Source of the DNA: Solwaraspora sp. WMMD792 | GTDB lineage: Bacteria > Actinomycetota > Actinomycetes > Mycobacteriales > Micromonosporaceae | Assembly (NCBI RefSeq): GCF_029626105.1 | Contig: NZ_JARUBH010000009.1 | Location: 5,084,001-5,148,000, forward strand | Direction: 5' to 3' | Length of the DNA stretch: 64,000 nt | Part shown: in pieces, positions 16,720 to 25,700 of the stretch | How the letters are laid out: every line of letters starts with the position of its first letter | Position numbering within the stretch: the stretch's first letter is position 1 | Notes under the pieces: model-generated | The model's database searches: none | What the model saw: the letters and a program-made list of their open reading frames with translations, nothing else | What the model was told of the DNA's origin: nothing | Program-made: the position numbers and the translations under genes

Positions 16720-17664
16720 CTAGATCGGGAAGCGGCCGCGGCGCCACTGCCAGTGACGGCCGGCCGTCAGGTGGTCGACGACCGCGCGTTGCAGCACGGT
16801 ACGGCGCGGTAGCGCGTCGAGCGGCGTGCTCAGGGTGCGGAACACGAACCGCAGCACCTCGACGTCGGCGTCCAGCCCGTCCGGTTCCTGGTACGGCTCC
16901 AGCTCGAACCGACGCTGGAACCGGACGATGTTCGAGTCCGGTTCCAGATACTCCCGCAGTTGCGGGTCGAGCAGCCACGACCCGCAGGCGAACGCCGCGT
17001 ACCGCTCATCGGGGAAATGCCGGGGGAAGAACGCGCGTGCCGCGTCGAGTGACGCGCTGACCGCCTCTGGGGTCAGCGGCCCCGCGTCGGGGATGTGCAG
17101 TTCGATGGCGCTGTCGCTGCGGTGGTGCTGCAGTCGGCCCAGCTCGTAGAGGCTGCCGCGGACGTGCAGGGTCAGCCAGGCCTGCATGACCGACCAGCCC
17201 TCGCCACGCATCCGCCGGTCGATGGCGAGGTTGCGGCCCAGGTCCGCGAGGGTCGTCCAGGACACGTCGGCGGGAATGCCGTGTTCGCGGTGGTACGCCC
17301 GGACGACGTCGACCAGAGCCAGGTACGCGTACACGTAGAGGTGCCGCCAGGCGGGTCCCCGGTCGCGGGGCAACTCCGGGCCGGGCACCAGCCAGCCGTA
17401 GCCGCCGAGGTCGGCCCGGACCAGGGCGATCGTACGGTCGAGCAGCCAGCGCAGCTCCGGAGTCCACAGCGGTGAGTCAGGGTCGGGCCAGCCGGCCATG
17501 ATCTCGGCGGCGTCGTCCGGCCGCACCGCGAGCCGGTCCAGGATCGCGGGTGCGTCGGCCCTGGCCGGCAGCGGAACCGACGGCCGGTCTCCGGCGAGCC
17601 GGTGCACCCGCTCGACGTCCGCGACAGGCACCCCGAGCCGGGCGGCGGTCTCGTCCAGGTTCAC
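16720..17664 (-). CDS. Acyltransferase-like protein (NAT_N / GNAT_C type)
   Basis: 314 residues from GTG 17664, which sits 7 nt after TAGCGT, suggesting a leaderless mRNA. The protein matches the two-domain family annotated in actinomycetes as acyltransferase with a GNAT-like C-terminal domain; recognisable stretches are DRRMRGEGWSVMQAWLTLHV, GSLYELGRLQ, LHIPDAGPLTPEAV and SWLLDPQLREYLEPDSNI. The substrate is unknown. It is monocistronic, 61 bp upstream of the sigma factor gene and in the same direction; no membrane helix. Confidence 0.7.
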   Translation of the reverse strand: MNLDETAARLGVPVADVERVHRLAGDRPSVPLPARADAPAILDRLAVRPDDAAEIMAGWPDPDSPLWTPELRWLLDRTIALVRADLGGYGWLVPGPELPRDRGPAWRHLYVYAYLALVDVVRAYHREHGIPADVSWTTLADLGRNLAIDRRMRGEGWSVMQAWLTLHVRGSLYELGRLQHHRSDSAIELHIPDAGPLTPEAVSASLDAARAFFPRHFPDERYAAFACGSWLLDPQLREYLEPDSNIVRFQRRFELEPYQEPDGLDADVEVLRFVFRTLSTPLDALPRRTVLQRAVVDHLTAGRHWQWRRGRFPI

Positions 17665-17728
17665 CCGGACGACGCTACCGCCGCGGCCACCAGCGTCCGC
17701 GCCGGAGCCCGGCCCCACCGACGTCGAA

Positions 17729-17744
17729 CCGCACGTACGTGCGG
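17729..17744. promoter_or_regulatory. Operator palindrome O1 of the HipB-like gene
   Basis: Perfect 16-bp palindrome CCGCACGTACGTGCGG, centred 61 bp upstream of O2. Together they bracket the -35 and -10 boxes of the gene, the arrangement of an autoregulated antitoxin promoter. Confidence 0.65.
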
Positions 17745-17752
17745 AATAGGCT

Positions 17753-17780
17753 TTGCGGCCGCTCCGGAGAGCCTTAAACT
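17753..17780 (+). promoter_or_regulatory. Promoter of the HipB-like gene
   Basis: TTGCGG (17753-17758) and TAAACT (17775-17780) are separated by 16 bp, a good sigma-70 type promoter; transcription would begin close to operator O2. Confidence 0.55.
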
Positions 17781-17789
17781 GACCCTAGG

Positions 17790-17805
17790 CCGCACGATCG
17801 TGCGG
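17790..17805. promoter_or_regulatory. Operator palindrome O2 of the HipB-like gene
   Basis: Perfect 16-bp palindrome CCGCACGATCGTGCGG; differs from O1 only in the two central bases. It overlaps the expected transcription start, so binding should block the gene. Confidence 0.65.
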
Positions 17806-17826
17806 TTTTGCTGAGGTGAGTGAAGG

Positions 17827-18090
17827 ATGCGACGAGCCGAACCTGTGGAGAGCAGCCGGGAGCGCGACGAATTCGCCAACGCCATCCGCCAGCGTCGGCG
17901 CGCACTCGGGTTGCGCCAGGACGAGCTGGCCGATCTCGCCGGAGTCTCCGAACGGTTCGTCTACGCCCTGGAGAACGGCAAACGGACCGTACAGCTCGAC
18001 AAGGTGCTTGCCGTGGTATCGACCCTCGGCCTGCATCTGGAGCTGCGCCGTGGCGCGGGCCGCGAGATCACCACAGGGGAAGAACGGTGA
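17827..18090 (+). CDS. HipB-like XRE transcription regulator without a toxin partner
   Basis: 87 residues, a single Cro/C1 HTH at about 17-75 (IRQRRRALGLRQDELADLAGVSERFVYALENGK) followed by the short strand LGLHLELRRG typical of HipB/Y4mF-type antitoxins. Such genes normally precede hipA; here the next gene is convergent and unrelated, so this is an orphan. GTGAGTGAAGG precedes ATG 17827 and gives a plausible Shine-Dalgarno. Two matching palindromes upstream support autoregulation. Confidence 0.85.
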   Translation: MRRAEPVESSRERDEFANAIRQRRRALGLRQDELADLAGVSERFVYALENGKRTVQLDKVLAVVSTLGLHLELRRGAGREITTGEER

Positions 18091-18106
18091 CGCCCCGATG
18101 ACCGCC

Positions 18107-18847
18107 TCAACGCTCGACCCACAGCTCGATCTCGTTCACGAGCCAGCTGCGGCGTCCCACCACGGCACCCACCGCCGCCAGCAACGCCGCCAGCTGCGCC
18201 AGGGCGGCCACTGCGACGGCGACCTGTTCGACGCCCGACAGCGTCCGATCGCGTTCCACCAGCTGCACCCACTGGCCGGGCACCACAGAGACCTCGATGC
18301 GCTGCCCCTGCTCCAGCTGGCCATGCGGCCAGCGGTACAGCCACCCCGGCTCCTGCTCCTCAGCTCCTGCCACCGCCACCCGGTACACGCATGACCCGGG
18401 CTCGGGCGGACACCGCACCTCGACGACGACGGCTTCGGCCGGCCGGCCGAACATCAGGTGCATCAGCATCGCTGAGGGCGAAGACAGAGCCGCCGCCGTG
18501 ACCAGTCCGCAGGCGCACACCACCGCCGCCATGGGGAAGTTCTCTTTGAGCAGCCCAACGGCGAAGATCGTGGGTAGTAGCAGGGCGACCGCCACAAGGG
18601 CGGAGGTCATCGGCGCGGCACTGGCCGACGACATGAAGAGTGCGGCCACCACCGTGATCAGCAACCAGACGGTCAGCGCGGCCCACGCCGACCAGGCCAT
18701 CACGGCCCGGCGTCTGTCGTCCTCGTGTCGCAGCTCGCGAAGCCCTCGTCTGATCTCGCGCATCCACGCTCGCCGCTCCCGGCGATCCTTGCGCCGGTCG
18801 GCGCCGAAGACCGACTGAGCAAGCCGACGACTCCACCAGCCGTACAT
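18107..18847 (-). CDS. Polytopic membrane protein, unknown
   Basis: 246 residues from ATG 18847, which follows TACTGT by 6 nt (leaderless). After a strongly basic ~50-residue N-terminus come hydrophobic segments at about 50-75, 78-95, 100-125 and, after an external loop with CPPEPGSC, another at about 210-235 (VAVAVAALAQLAALLAAVGAVV). The topology resembles DUF3592-type proteins in which a loop domain sits between helices. Function is unknown. It is convergent with the HipB-like gene (17 bp between stops). Confidence 0.65.
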   Translation of the reverse strand: MYGWWSRRLAQSVFGADRRKDRRERRAWMREIRRGLRELRHEDDRRRAVMAWSAWAALTVWLLITVVAALFMSSASAAPMTSALVAVALLLPTIFAVGLLKENFPMAAVVCACGLVTAAALSSPSAMLMHLMFGRPAEAVVVEVRCPPEPGSCVYRVAVAGAEEQEPGWLYRWPHGQLEQGQRIEVSVVPGQWVQLVERDRTLSGVEQVAVAVAALAQLAALLAAVGAVVGRRSWLVNEIELWVER

Positions 18848-19004
18848 GGCACCACAGTAGGAACGGCCCGCCACGTCTCTCGCCAGCCCGTCAGGCAGCT
18901 CGTGCACTGAGGACGGAAACTGGCCGCAGCTTGTCGCACCCATCCACTACCATCACCGCAGCAATTGATCACTATGGGTCGATTCTTCGATCGGAGGCAG
19001 TGCA

Positions 19005-21398
19005 TTGCCCAACTTCCACGGGGGCCGGGTGCTCGCCGGGCTGCTGGCGGCGGCGGTAGGGACCGCCGGCACGCTGGTGGCGACCGCGCAGCCGGCATCG
19101 GCCGGCATCTTCGAGTACATCCGTCCGGTACAGATCAGCTACACCGACTCCGCCGAGCCGACCACCGCCTTCCCGGTCACGAGCGGGGCGTTCCCGGTCG
19201 GTGCCTGGCGCGACGATGCCGGCGACAAGCACACCGCCCGGGCCTACCTGACCTTCGACCTCACCCGCCATCAGGGCAAGCAGGTCATCGAAGCGACCGG
19301 CGACACCGGCGAGACCACCGTGACGGACTGCGCGCAGCCGCGACGCGTCGAGCTGTGGCGCACTGTGACACCGGCCGAACCTCCCACCTGGCACGACGCG
19401 CCCCGGACGCAGGGGAAGATCGCCGACGTCGGCGCGTCGACGTCGACCTGTCCGGCACCCCGGCTCGAGGTGGACCTGCAAGCCGCCCTCCAGCAGGCGA
19501 TCGACGAGGGTCTGACCGAGGTCACCTTCATGCTCCGGGTCGGCGGCAAGCGCGAGTTCAAGCCAAAGTACGGCCGGCAGATGAAGAGCCTCGGCATCTC
19601 GCTGCACACCAACGCCGCACCGGACGTGCCGAGCGACCTGCGGGTCAGTGGCCTGCCGTGCACGAACGACGAGGTGTTCATCGGCACCAGCACGCCGACG
19701 TTGTACGCCTCCGTCACCGATCCCGACGTCGATGAGGTGTTCGTGGGCGACTCGGTCGCCGCGACGTTCGCCTGGTGGCCGGTCGACCAGCCGACAGAGC
19801 GGACCGAGTGGACGTCGTCGGAAAGGAACGCACCTGCGGCCTTCCAGCGCACCGTGCCGGCCGGGTCGATGGTCGACGGTGGCCGGTATGCCCTCGCCGT
19901 GCGGGCAGCGGACCGGTGGGCCGGCTCCGACTGGTCGGCACCGTGTCTGTTCGCCGTCGACACGGTCCGCCCGCCGGCGCCGACGGTCACCTCCACCGAC
20001 TACCCGAGCGACTCGGGCGTGGGCAGCGGCGGCCCGGGCATCCCCGGCCGATTCACGTTCTCGGCGAACGGTGCCGACGATGTCGTGGGCTACCGCTACG
20101 GGCCGACCTCGGCCACGACCTACGTCGCGGCGGATCAGCTCGGCGGCGACGTAACGATCGAGTACACGCCGACCCGGTACGGCTTCAACCGGCTGTACGT
20201 GACAAGCGTCGACCGGACCGGCAACCGCTCGGCACAGACGATCTACGAATTCTTCGTACGCGACACCGCTCCGCTGGTGGCGGACGGCAACCCGGACGGC
20301 TGGCTCGGCGACCCCCGGGAGTTCACGTTCACGCCGCAGATGGATCAGGTGGTCGAGTACACGTACTGGCTCAACAACGGCGACCCGCAGACCGTGCCGG
20401 CGGGCGCCGACGGCAGCGCGACGGTGACCGTGCTGCCCATCGCCGGCTCGAACACACTTCATGTGATCAGTCGGACCGCCGACGGGCTGCCGTCCGGGGA
20501 CGCGAACCGGGCCTTCCACCTGGCCACCTCGCCGATCGTCACCTCTGAACAGTTCCCGTTCGACGGGTCACCCGGCGCGCCTGCCGGCACCGAAGGGGTG
20601 TTCCTGTTCCAGCCCCGGATGTATGACGTCGTCGAGTACGTCTACACGATCAACGGCGGAGATCCACAGACTGTCGCCGCCGCCGCCGACGGGTCCGCCG
20701 AGCTGCGGTACACCGCCCGCGACGCGGGGTACCACACGATCCAGGTGCACAGCCGCACCGATGCGGGGGTCGAGTCGGAGTCAGTGGGGTACGCGTTCTA
20801 TCCGGCGTCGGTGGCCCCCACGGTCGAGTCGGACGACTACCCGGCGGGCACGCTCAGTGGCGGTCCCGGGGTAGCTGGCGACTTCACGTTCCGGCCGCAC
20901 CCTGACTTCGGACAGGTCGACGGCTACCTGTACACGTTCGGCCACGAGCCGGAGCGCTTCGTCGCGGCGGGCGGCGACGGGGTGGCCACGGTCGAGTGGA
21001 CCCCGGACGTCGCCGGCAACGTCGACGGCGGCTGGGTTCAGCTGCAGGTACGGTCGCGTTCCGCTGCCGGAGTCGTCTCGGACGCCCGCTGGTACTCGTT
21101 CCGGGTCGATCTGATGAGTCCCACCGTCGAATCGGACGACTTCCTCTGGTGGGGCGGTGGCACGGTCGGTACGCCCGGCGAGTTCCGGTTCACCGCCGTG
21201 CTGGCCGGCTCGGTGGAGTTCGTCTACTCCTTCGACGGTGGCCCCGAGCAGACCCTGCCGGTCGGACCGGACGGCACCGCCGTCCTGGAGTGGACGCCGG
21301 AGTCGCCCGGCGAGCAGACATTGATGGTGCGCAGCCGTACTGCAGACGGGTTGGAATCCGGTCCCACCAGCTACCCGCTCTGGATCGCCGCGTCCTGA
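19005..21398 (+). CDS. Large secreted protein with repeated beta-sandwich domains
   Basis: 797 residues starting with TTG; GGAGG ends 7 nt upstream and supports that unusual start. A signal peptide ends near AQPASAG (residue ~34). Residues about 40-200 look like a DNRLRE-type domain (ARAYLTFDLTRH, WHDAPRTQG), followed by five to six Ig/bacterial beta-sandwich repeats of ~90 residues, each marked by GxPGxFTF and VEYxYxxNGGDPQTVxAxADGSA-like stretches. No C-terminal anchor was seen, so it is probably released or cell-wall associated. No catalytic domain is visible; a role in adhesion or surface display is inference. Confidence 0.8.
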   Translation: MPNFHGGRVLAGLLAAAVGTAGTLVATAQPASAGIFEYIRPVQISYTDSAEPTTAFPVTSGAFPVGAWRDDAGDKHTARAYLTFDLTRHQGKQVIEATGDTGETTVTDCAQPRRVELWRTVTPAEPPTWHDAPRTQGKIADVGASTSTCPAPRLEVDLQAALQQAIDEGLTEVTFMLRVGGKREFKPKYGRQMKSLGISLHTNAAPDVPSDLRVSGLPCTNDEVFIGTSTPTLYASVTDPDVDEVFVGDSVAATFAWWPVDQPTERTEWTSSERNAPAAFQRTVPAGSMVDGGRYALAVRAADRWAGSDWSAPCLFAVDTVRPPAPTVTSTDYPSDSGVGSGGPGIPGRFTFSANGADDVVGYRYGPTSATTYVAADQLGGDVTIEYTPTRYGFNRLYVTSVDRTGNRSAQTIYEFFVRDTAPLVADGNPDGWLGDPREFTFTPQMDQVVEYTYWLNNGDPQTVPAGADGSATVTVLPIAGSNTLHVISRTADGLPSGDANRAFHLATSPIVTSEQFPFDGSPGAPAGTEGVFLFQPRMYDVVEYVYTINGGDPQTVAAAADGSAELRYTARDAGYHTIQVHSRTDAGVESESVGYAFYPASVAPTVESDDYPAGTLSGGPGVAGDFTFRPHPDFGQVDGYLYTFGHEPERFVAAGGDGVATVEWTPDVAGNVDGGWVQLQVRSRSAAGVVSDARWYSFRVDLMSPTVESDDFLWWGGGTVGTPGEFRFTAVLAGSVEFVYSFDGGPEQTLPVGPDGTAVLEWTPESPGEQTLMVRSRTADGLESGPTSYPLWIAAS

Positions 21399-21419
21399 CG
21401 CCCAGGGTGATGCCGGTTC

Positions 21420-21452
21420 CCGGCCGCCGCCGACCTGCTCGGTGGCGGCCGG
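21420..21452. terminator. Hairpin between convergent genes
   Basis: CCGGCCGCC (21420-21428) pairs with GGCGGCCGG (21444-21452); it lies between the stop of the secreted protein and the stop of jetD and could serve both. Confidence 0.4.
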
Positions 21453-21454
21453 CG

Positions 21455-22765
21455 TCACCGCTGACCGGACAGGTCAGCGAGGAGGGTGTCGAGGACCAGT
21501 TCCTCCTCGACCCGCGTACCGTGCCGGCTCATCGCAGCGGTCAGCTCGGCGTCCCAGCCGGCGTCGACCGGCTGGCCGGTCAGCGTCCCCGACACGGCGC
21601 CCACCACGGCCGCGCCCGTCACGGCCGCGCGGTACGCGGCGGCGTCGTAGCGCCACGGCTGCCACGGCACCCGGGCCCGCAGCAGGTTGGCGATCCGTAC
21701 CCCGCCCCAGTCGAAGTCGCCGTGGTAGCGCAACCGGGCACCGCTGGCGGCGAGGCCGGTCAGCAGCCGCAGCGCCGCCGTGCTCGGCTGACCGTTGACG
21801 CAGACCAGCGGCGGACAAGCCGGACCGAGCAGGTCGGCCGCCGCGGCCAGTACGGTCGGGTTCTCGCAGACGTGGACGGTGCCGGCCGGGAAAGTCGACC
21901 GCTCCCGGCCGAGTTGACGCAGGGTCAGCACGAGCGGCTCACCGGCCGTCGCGGCCGGCGCGGTCAGGGCGTACAGCTGACTGCCCGGACTCGCCACCAC
22001 GTTGAGCGTCAGCACGGTCGACGACAGTTCGTCGACGAGGACGCCGACGCTGTCCCACAGCGCCCGCCGCCGCTGCGCCGGAGACGTCGGTTCGTCGTCG
22101 CCGGGCCACCAGACGGCCCGCACCGCCGACAGCACCAGGGTGGCTAGTGGACGGTCGGCGTCGAGGGCGTGCGCGTCGCCGGTGGTGTGCGCGGCGAGCC
22201 GGGCCAGCGGGGTCCCGTCGGCGGGCAACGCCGCCAGCACCGAGACCAGGTGCTCGACGAGCCGGGCCGCCGCGTCCGGCGTACCGGACAGTCGGCGTGC
22301 CAGCGCGACCGTGCCGCGATCGCCGCACCAGTCGGCCAGGTGCGGCGCACGGCGGCCGAGCCGGTCCAACGGTGCCAGCACGGTACGCCAGGCGGCGTCG
22401 GCGGCGGCGCGGACCTCGGCGGTCACCGGCACCGGCCCGACGAGGGTCTCGACGGCGGCGGCCAGCCCGTCCGGGTGCAGGCCGCTGCGGCGCACCACCT
22501 GGTCGAGGTCGTCGAGGTTGACCGTCAGCGAGGTGCCCCGGCCGGGTGGCCGTCCCAGCAGCCGTTGCACCGCCAGCCGCTCGGCCGGCGTCGGCTGGCT
22601 CAGCGAGATGGTGCCGGTCAGCGGCCGGCCCTGGGCCATCCGCTGACGGACCCGCTGCACGACCCGTTCGGTGTCCGCCCCGCCCAGCTGACGGCGTAGC
22701 CGATCAAGATCCGGCCCAACCACATCGAGATCCGCCCCGGCCACCCCGCCGTCCACCTCGGTCAC
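21455..22765 (-). CDS. jetD: Wadjet type II JetD (TOPRIM nuclease subunit, TIGR02679)
   Basis: 436 residues. JetD is the nuclease subunit of the Wadjet anti-plasmid complex; in characterised Wadjet, JetABC extrudes DNA loops and JetD cuts small circles. The C-terminal half is the DUF2399/TOPRIM domain: the acidic residue in VCENPTVL (near residue 298) and the DFDWGG motif (near 351) are the expected metal ligands. The N-terminal ~200 residues belong to the DUF3323-type arm. GTG at 22765 overlaps the JetC stop (GTGA) and was preferred to GTG 22777. Last gene of the jetABCD operon. Confidence 0.9.
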   Translation of the reverse strand: MTEVDGGVAGADLDVVGPDLDRLRRQLGGADTERVVQRVRQRMAQGRPLTGTISLSQPTPAERLAVQRLLGRPPGRGTSLTVNLDDLDQVVRRSGLHPDGLAAAVETLVGPVPVTAEVRAAADAAWRTVLAPLDRLGRRAPHLADWCGDRGTVALARRLSGTPDAAARLVEHLVSVLAALPADGTPLARLAAHTTGDAHALDADRPLATLVLSAVRAVWWPGDDEPTSPAQRRRALWDSVGVLVDELSSTVLTLNVVASPGSQLYALTAPAATAGEPLVLTLRQLGRERSTFPAGTVHVCENPTVLAAAADLLGPACPPLVCVNGQPSTAALRLLTGLAASGARLRYHGDFDWGGVRIANLLRARVPWQPWRYDAAAYRAAVTGAAVVGAVSGTLTGQPVDAGWDAELTAAMSRHGTRVEEELVLDTLLADLSGQR

Positions 22766-25700
22766 TCGGCGGACCACAGCGCGGGCTGCTCAGCGCCGTC
22801 AGGTCCGGCCGGATCCGGTTCGCTGTCCGGGCGGGTCGGCCGCTGCTGCGGCACCGCCAGCTCGACCCGACGCATCCGGTGCCGTTCCCGCCCGTCCCAC
22901 CGCCACGGAGTGACCAGGACGGCGTCGATGCCGTCGTGCCGGGCCAGCTGCGCGATGCCCAGTCCGGGCACCTGCGGATAGCAGCCCCACTCCCGTTCGC
23001 TGGTCATCACCACGTCCAGGTCGAAGGTGGCGAGCAGCCCGAGGCACTTGGCCCGGGAGTCGTCGTCGACCCCGGCGAACGCCTCGTCGAGGGCGATCAG
23101 CCGCGGCGCGTGGGCATTGCCCGCCGAACCGTAGTACGAGGACGCGGCGGCGAACAGCGGGATGCTGGCGGCCAGCACCCGCTCACCACCGGACGCCGGA
23201 CCGGTGGCCGGCCGCCACTGCCCGTCCTGGTGGCGTTGGATCGCGAACTCGTGCCAGGCCCGGTAGTCAAGCGCCCGGGTGAGCTGCTCGTGCCAGGTGG
23301 CCGCCTCGTCACGCAGCCGTTCCCGACCGATCTGCTCCTGCAGGAACGCGCCGATCGCCCGACGGTCGGCGTCGTTCCAGACGTCGGTGCTCTGCCGCAG
23401 CTGCCGGGCGCGCAGCTCGGCCAGGCCCGGCGGGGCGTCGCGGGTGGGCCGCCACAGCAGCCGCAGCCGCATGCCGGTGGAGGTGGGCCGCTCCTCCAAC
23501 TCGCCGTTCATCGTCGCCACCTGCTGCTCGGCGCCGGCGACCAGCTCCTGCAACGCCCCGGCGACCTCGTTGACCAGGTGGGTCTCCAGCACCTCCCGCT
23601 CGTGGGCGGAGAGCACCCGCTGCCGTTCGTCGATCTCGGTGACCAGGGCGGCGGACAGGTCCGCGACGGACCGGTTGTGCCCCTGGAACACCACCTCCAC
23701 GATCATGGTGTCCTCGCGGACGGCGGGCAGCACCTGGTGTCCGTGCCGGGACAGGCTGTCGGTGAGAACCTTCATGTCCAGGCTGACCTGGTGCTGGATG
23801 CGTTCCCAGGGGCGGTCGCCGTCGTCGACGTCGGCGAGCAGCCGGTCGACGCCGCGCGCCACGGCCACCGCCGGGGTCGTCGCCCACGGCTGTCGGGTGT
23901 CCGGGAGCTCCTGCTCGGGGCAGGCCAGGGCGATCAGGCCGGTGTCGGCGAAGGCCCGCAGCACCTCGACGGCGGCGTCCCGGGTGGCGGTGGCCTCCGC
24001 CAGGTCGCCGGTCAGCCGGTCCCGTCGCCCGTCAGCGTCGCCCCGGGCACCCCATGCGTCGCGTTCGCGCTGCCGGGTGTCGCGGCTTTCCCGCTGGCAC
24101 TCCTGTTCGGCGTCGGCCACCTCGCGGAGCTGGCGTTCCAGCTCGGCGACGGTCGCGCCGGCAGTCGCGTCCAACGTCTCGAACTCCACCCGGGCCAACC
24201 GGGCCGCCTCTGCCGTCTCGGCCGCCTCGATCGCGGCCGGTTCGAGCTGCTCCTGCTTCTCCTCGTACGTGCGGGACGCCTCGGCGCGGCGGCGCGTCGC
24301 GTCGCGTACCCCGGTCAGGGTGGGCCACCAGGCGGCCAGCCTCACCTGGTAGTCCTGCAGCCCGTCGCGGACCTCGGCCAGCCCGTCGGCGTCGTGGGGC
24401 AGGCCCACGTCGTCGGCGAACTCGGTCGCCTCGGCCAGCGCCGTCTGCGCCGCCGAGACCGCCGTACGGTGTCGCGTCGCTGCCTCGTCACGCCGGCCGG
24501 CGGTGTCCCGGCGCAGCTGGTGGGCGCCCCGGACCAGGGTGTGCGCCTCGCGCAGTGCCTGGTCGGATGGGAGGTTTTCGGTCTCGTGGCCGACCGCCCG
24601 CCGACGTTCGTCCAGTGTGGTGCGCTGCTCGGCGAGGTCGGCCGACACGGCGGCGAGTTCGTCGGCCTCGGCGCGCAGCGCGGCAATCCGGGCCCGGCGG
24701 GCCGCTTCCCGGGCGCCGTCGCCGATGTGTTCCGCGTCCGGTTTGGTCCACCGCCCGGTGACGACGCCGATGCCGAAGCCGCCGTCGGGGTCGACCCAGG
24801 TCGCCGCGCCGGACTCCGCGCCGAGGCCGATCGCGGCGAGGACGGCGGCGACGGTCGGCCCGGTCAGCGCGGCGGCGTGCGGGTCGGCGTCGTCGATCAC
24901 CGGACGCAGCAGCGTCCCGAGGTTCGTCGCCACCTCGTCGGTGGGTCGCAGCAGCGCGTCGCCGCTGTCCGGGTGGCGGACCGTGCCGTCCGGGTCGATC
25001 CACGCGTCGAGCACCCCGGCGGCTTCCAGCGCAGCCTCGACGCCGGCGCGCACCTGCGGTGGCACGCCCTCGACGAAGTCGACGACCCGCCACAGTGGTG
25101 CGCCGGGCCGGTCGAGGCGTAGCTGCGGGGACCGGGTGTGCGGTGCCGGCGGCGGCTGGTGCGCCCCGTCGGTCAGCCGACGCAGCTCGGCGTCGATCTC
25201 CCCGACCCGGTCGGCGACCCGCCGCTGCTCGGCCTCCACCGCCGCGTCGGCCCGGGCGATCGCCTCGGCGGCCGCCCGGCTGGCGGCGGTCACCTCCCGG
25301 GCGGCCGGGTTGTCCCCGTCCAGGGTGCTCACCCAGGAGTCGAGCCGGCCGAGCACCGCCTCCGGGTCGGCGATCGACAGCTCGACCAGCCCGGTCAGGT
25401 ACTCCCCGGTCCGCCGTACCAGGGTTTCGCCCTGTTCGGCGGCGGCGGTCTCGGCGTCGGTGACCGCTTCGTCGGCCGCCGCCACCTCGGCGTCCAGCCG
25501 GTCGACCTCCTCCCGGGCGCGGTCGGCCCGGGTCCGGGCCGACTCGGCGGCCGCGCGGAGCCGATCGAGGGTACGCAGCGCGGCCCGCCGGTCCTGGACC
25601 AGCTGGTCGGCGGCCCGACGCGCCTCGTCGAGCCCATGGGTGGAGTCGTCCGGCAGGGCGGCGAGGACCCGGTCACGGTGCCGGTCGGCGATCCCCGCCG

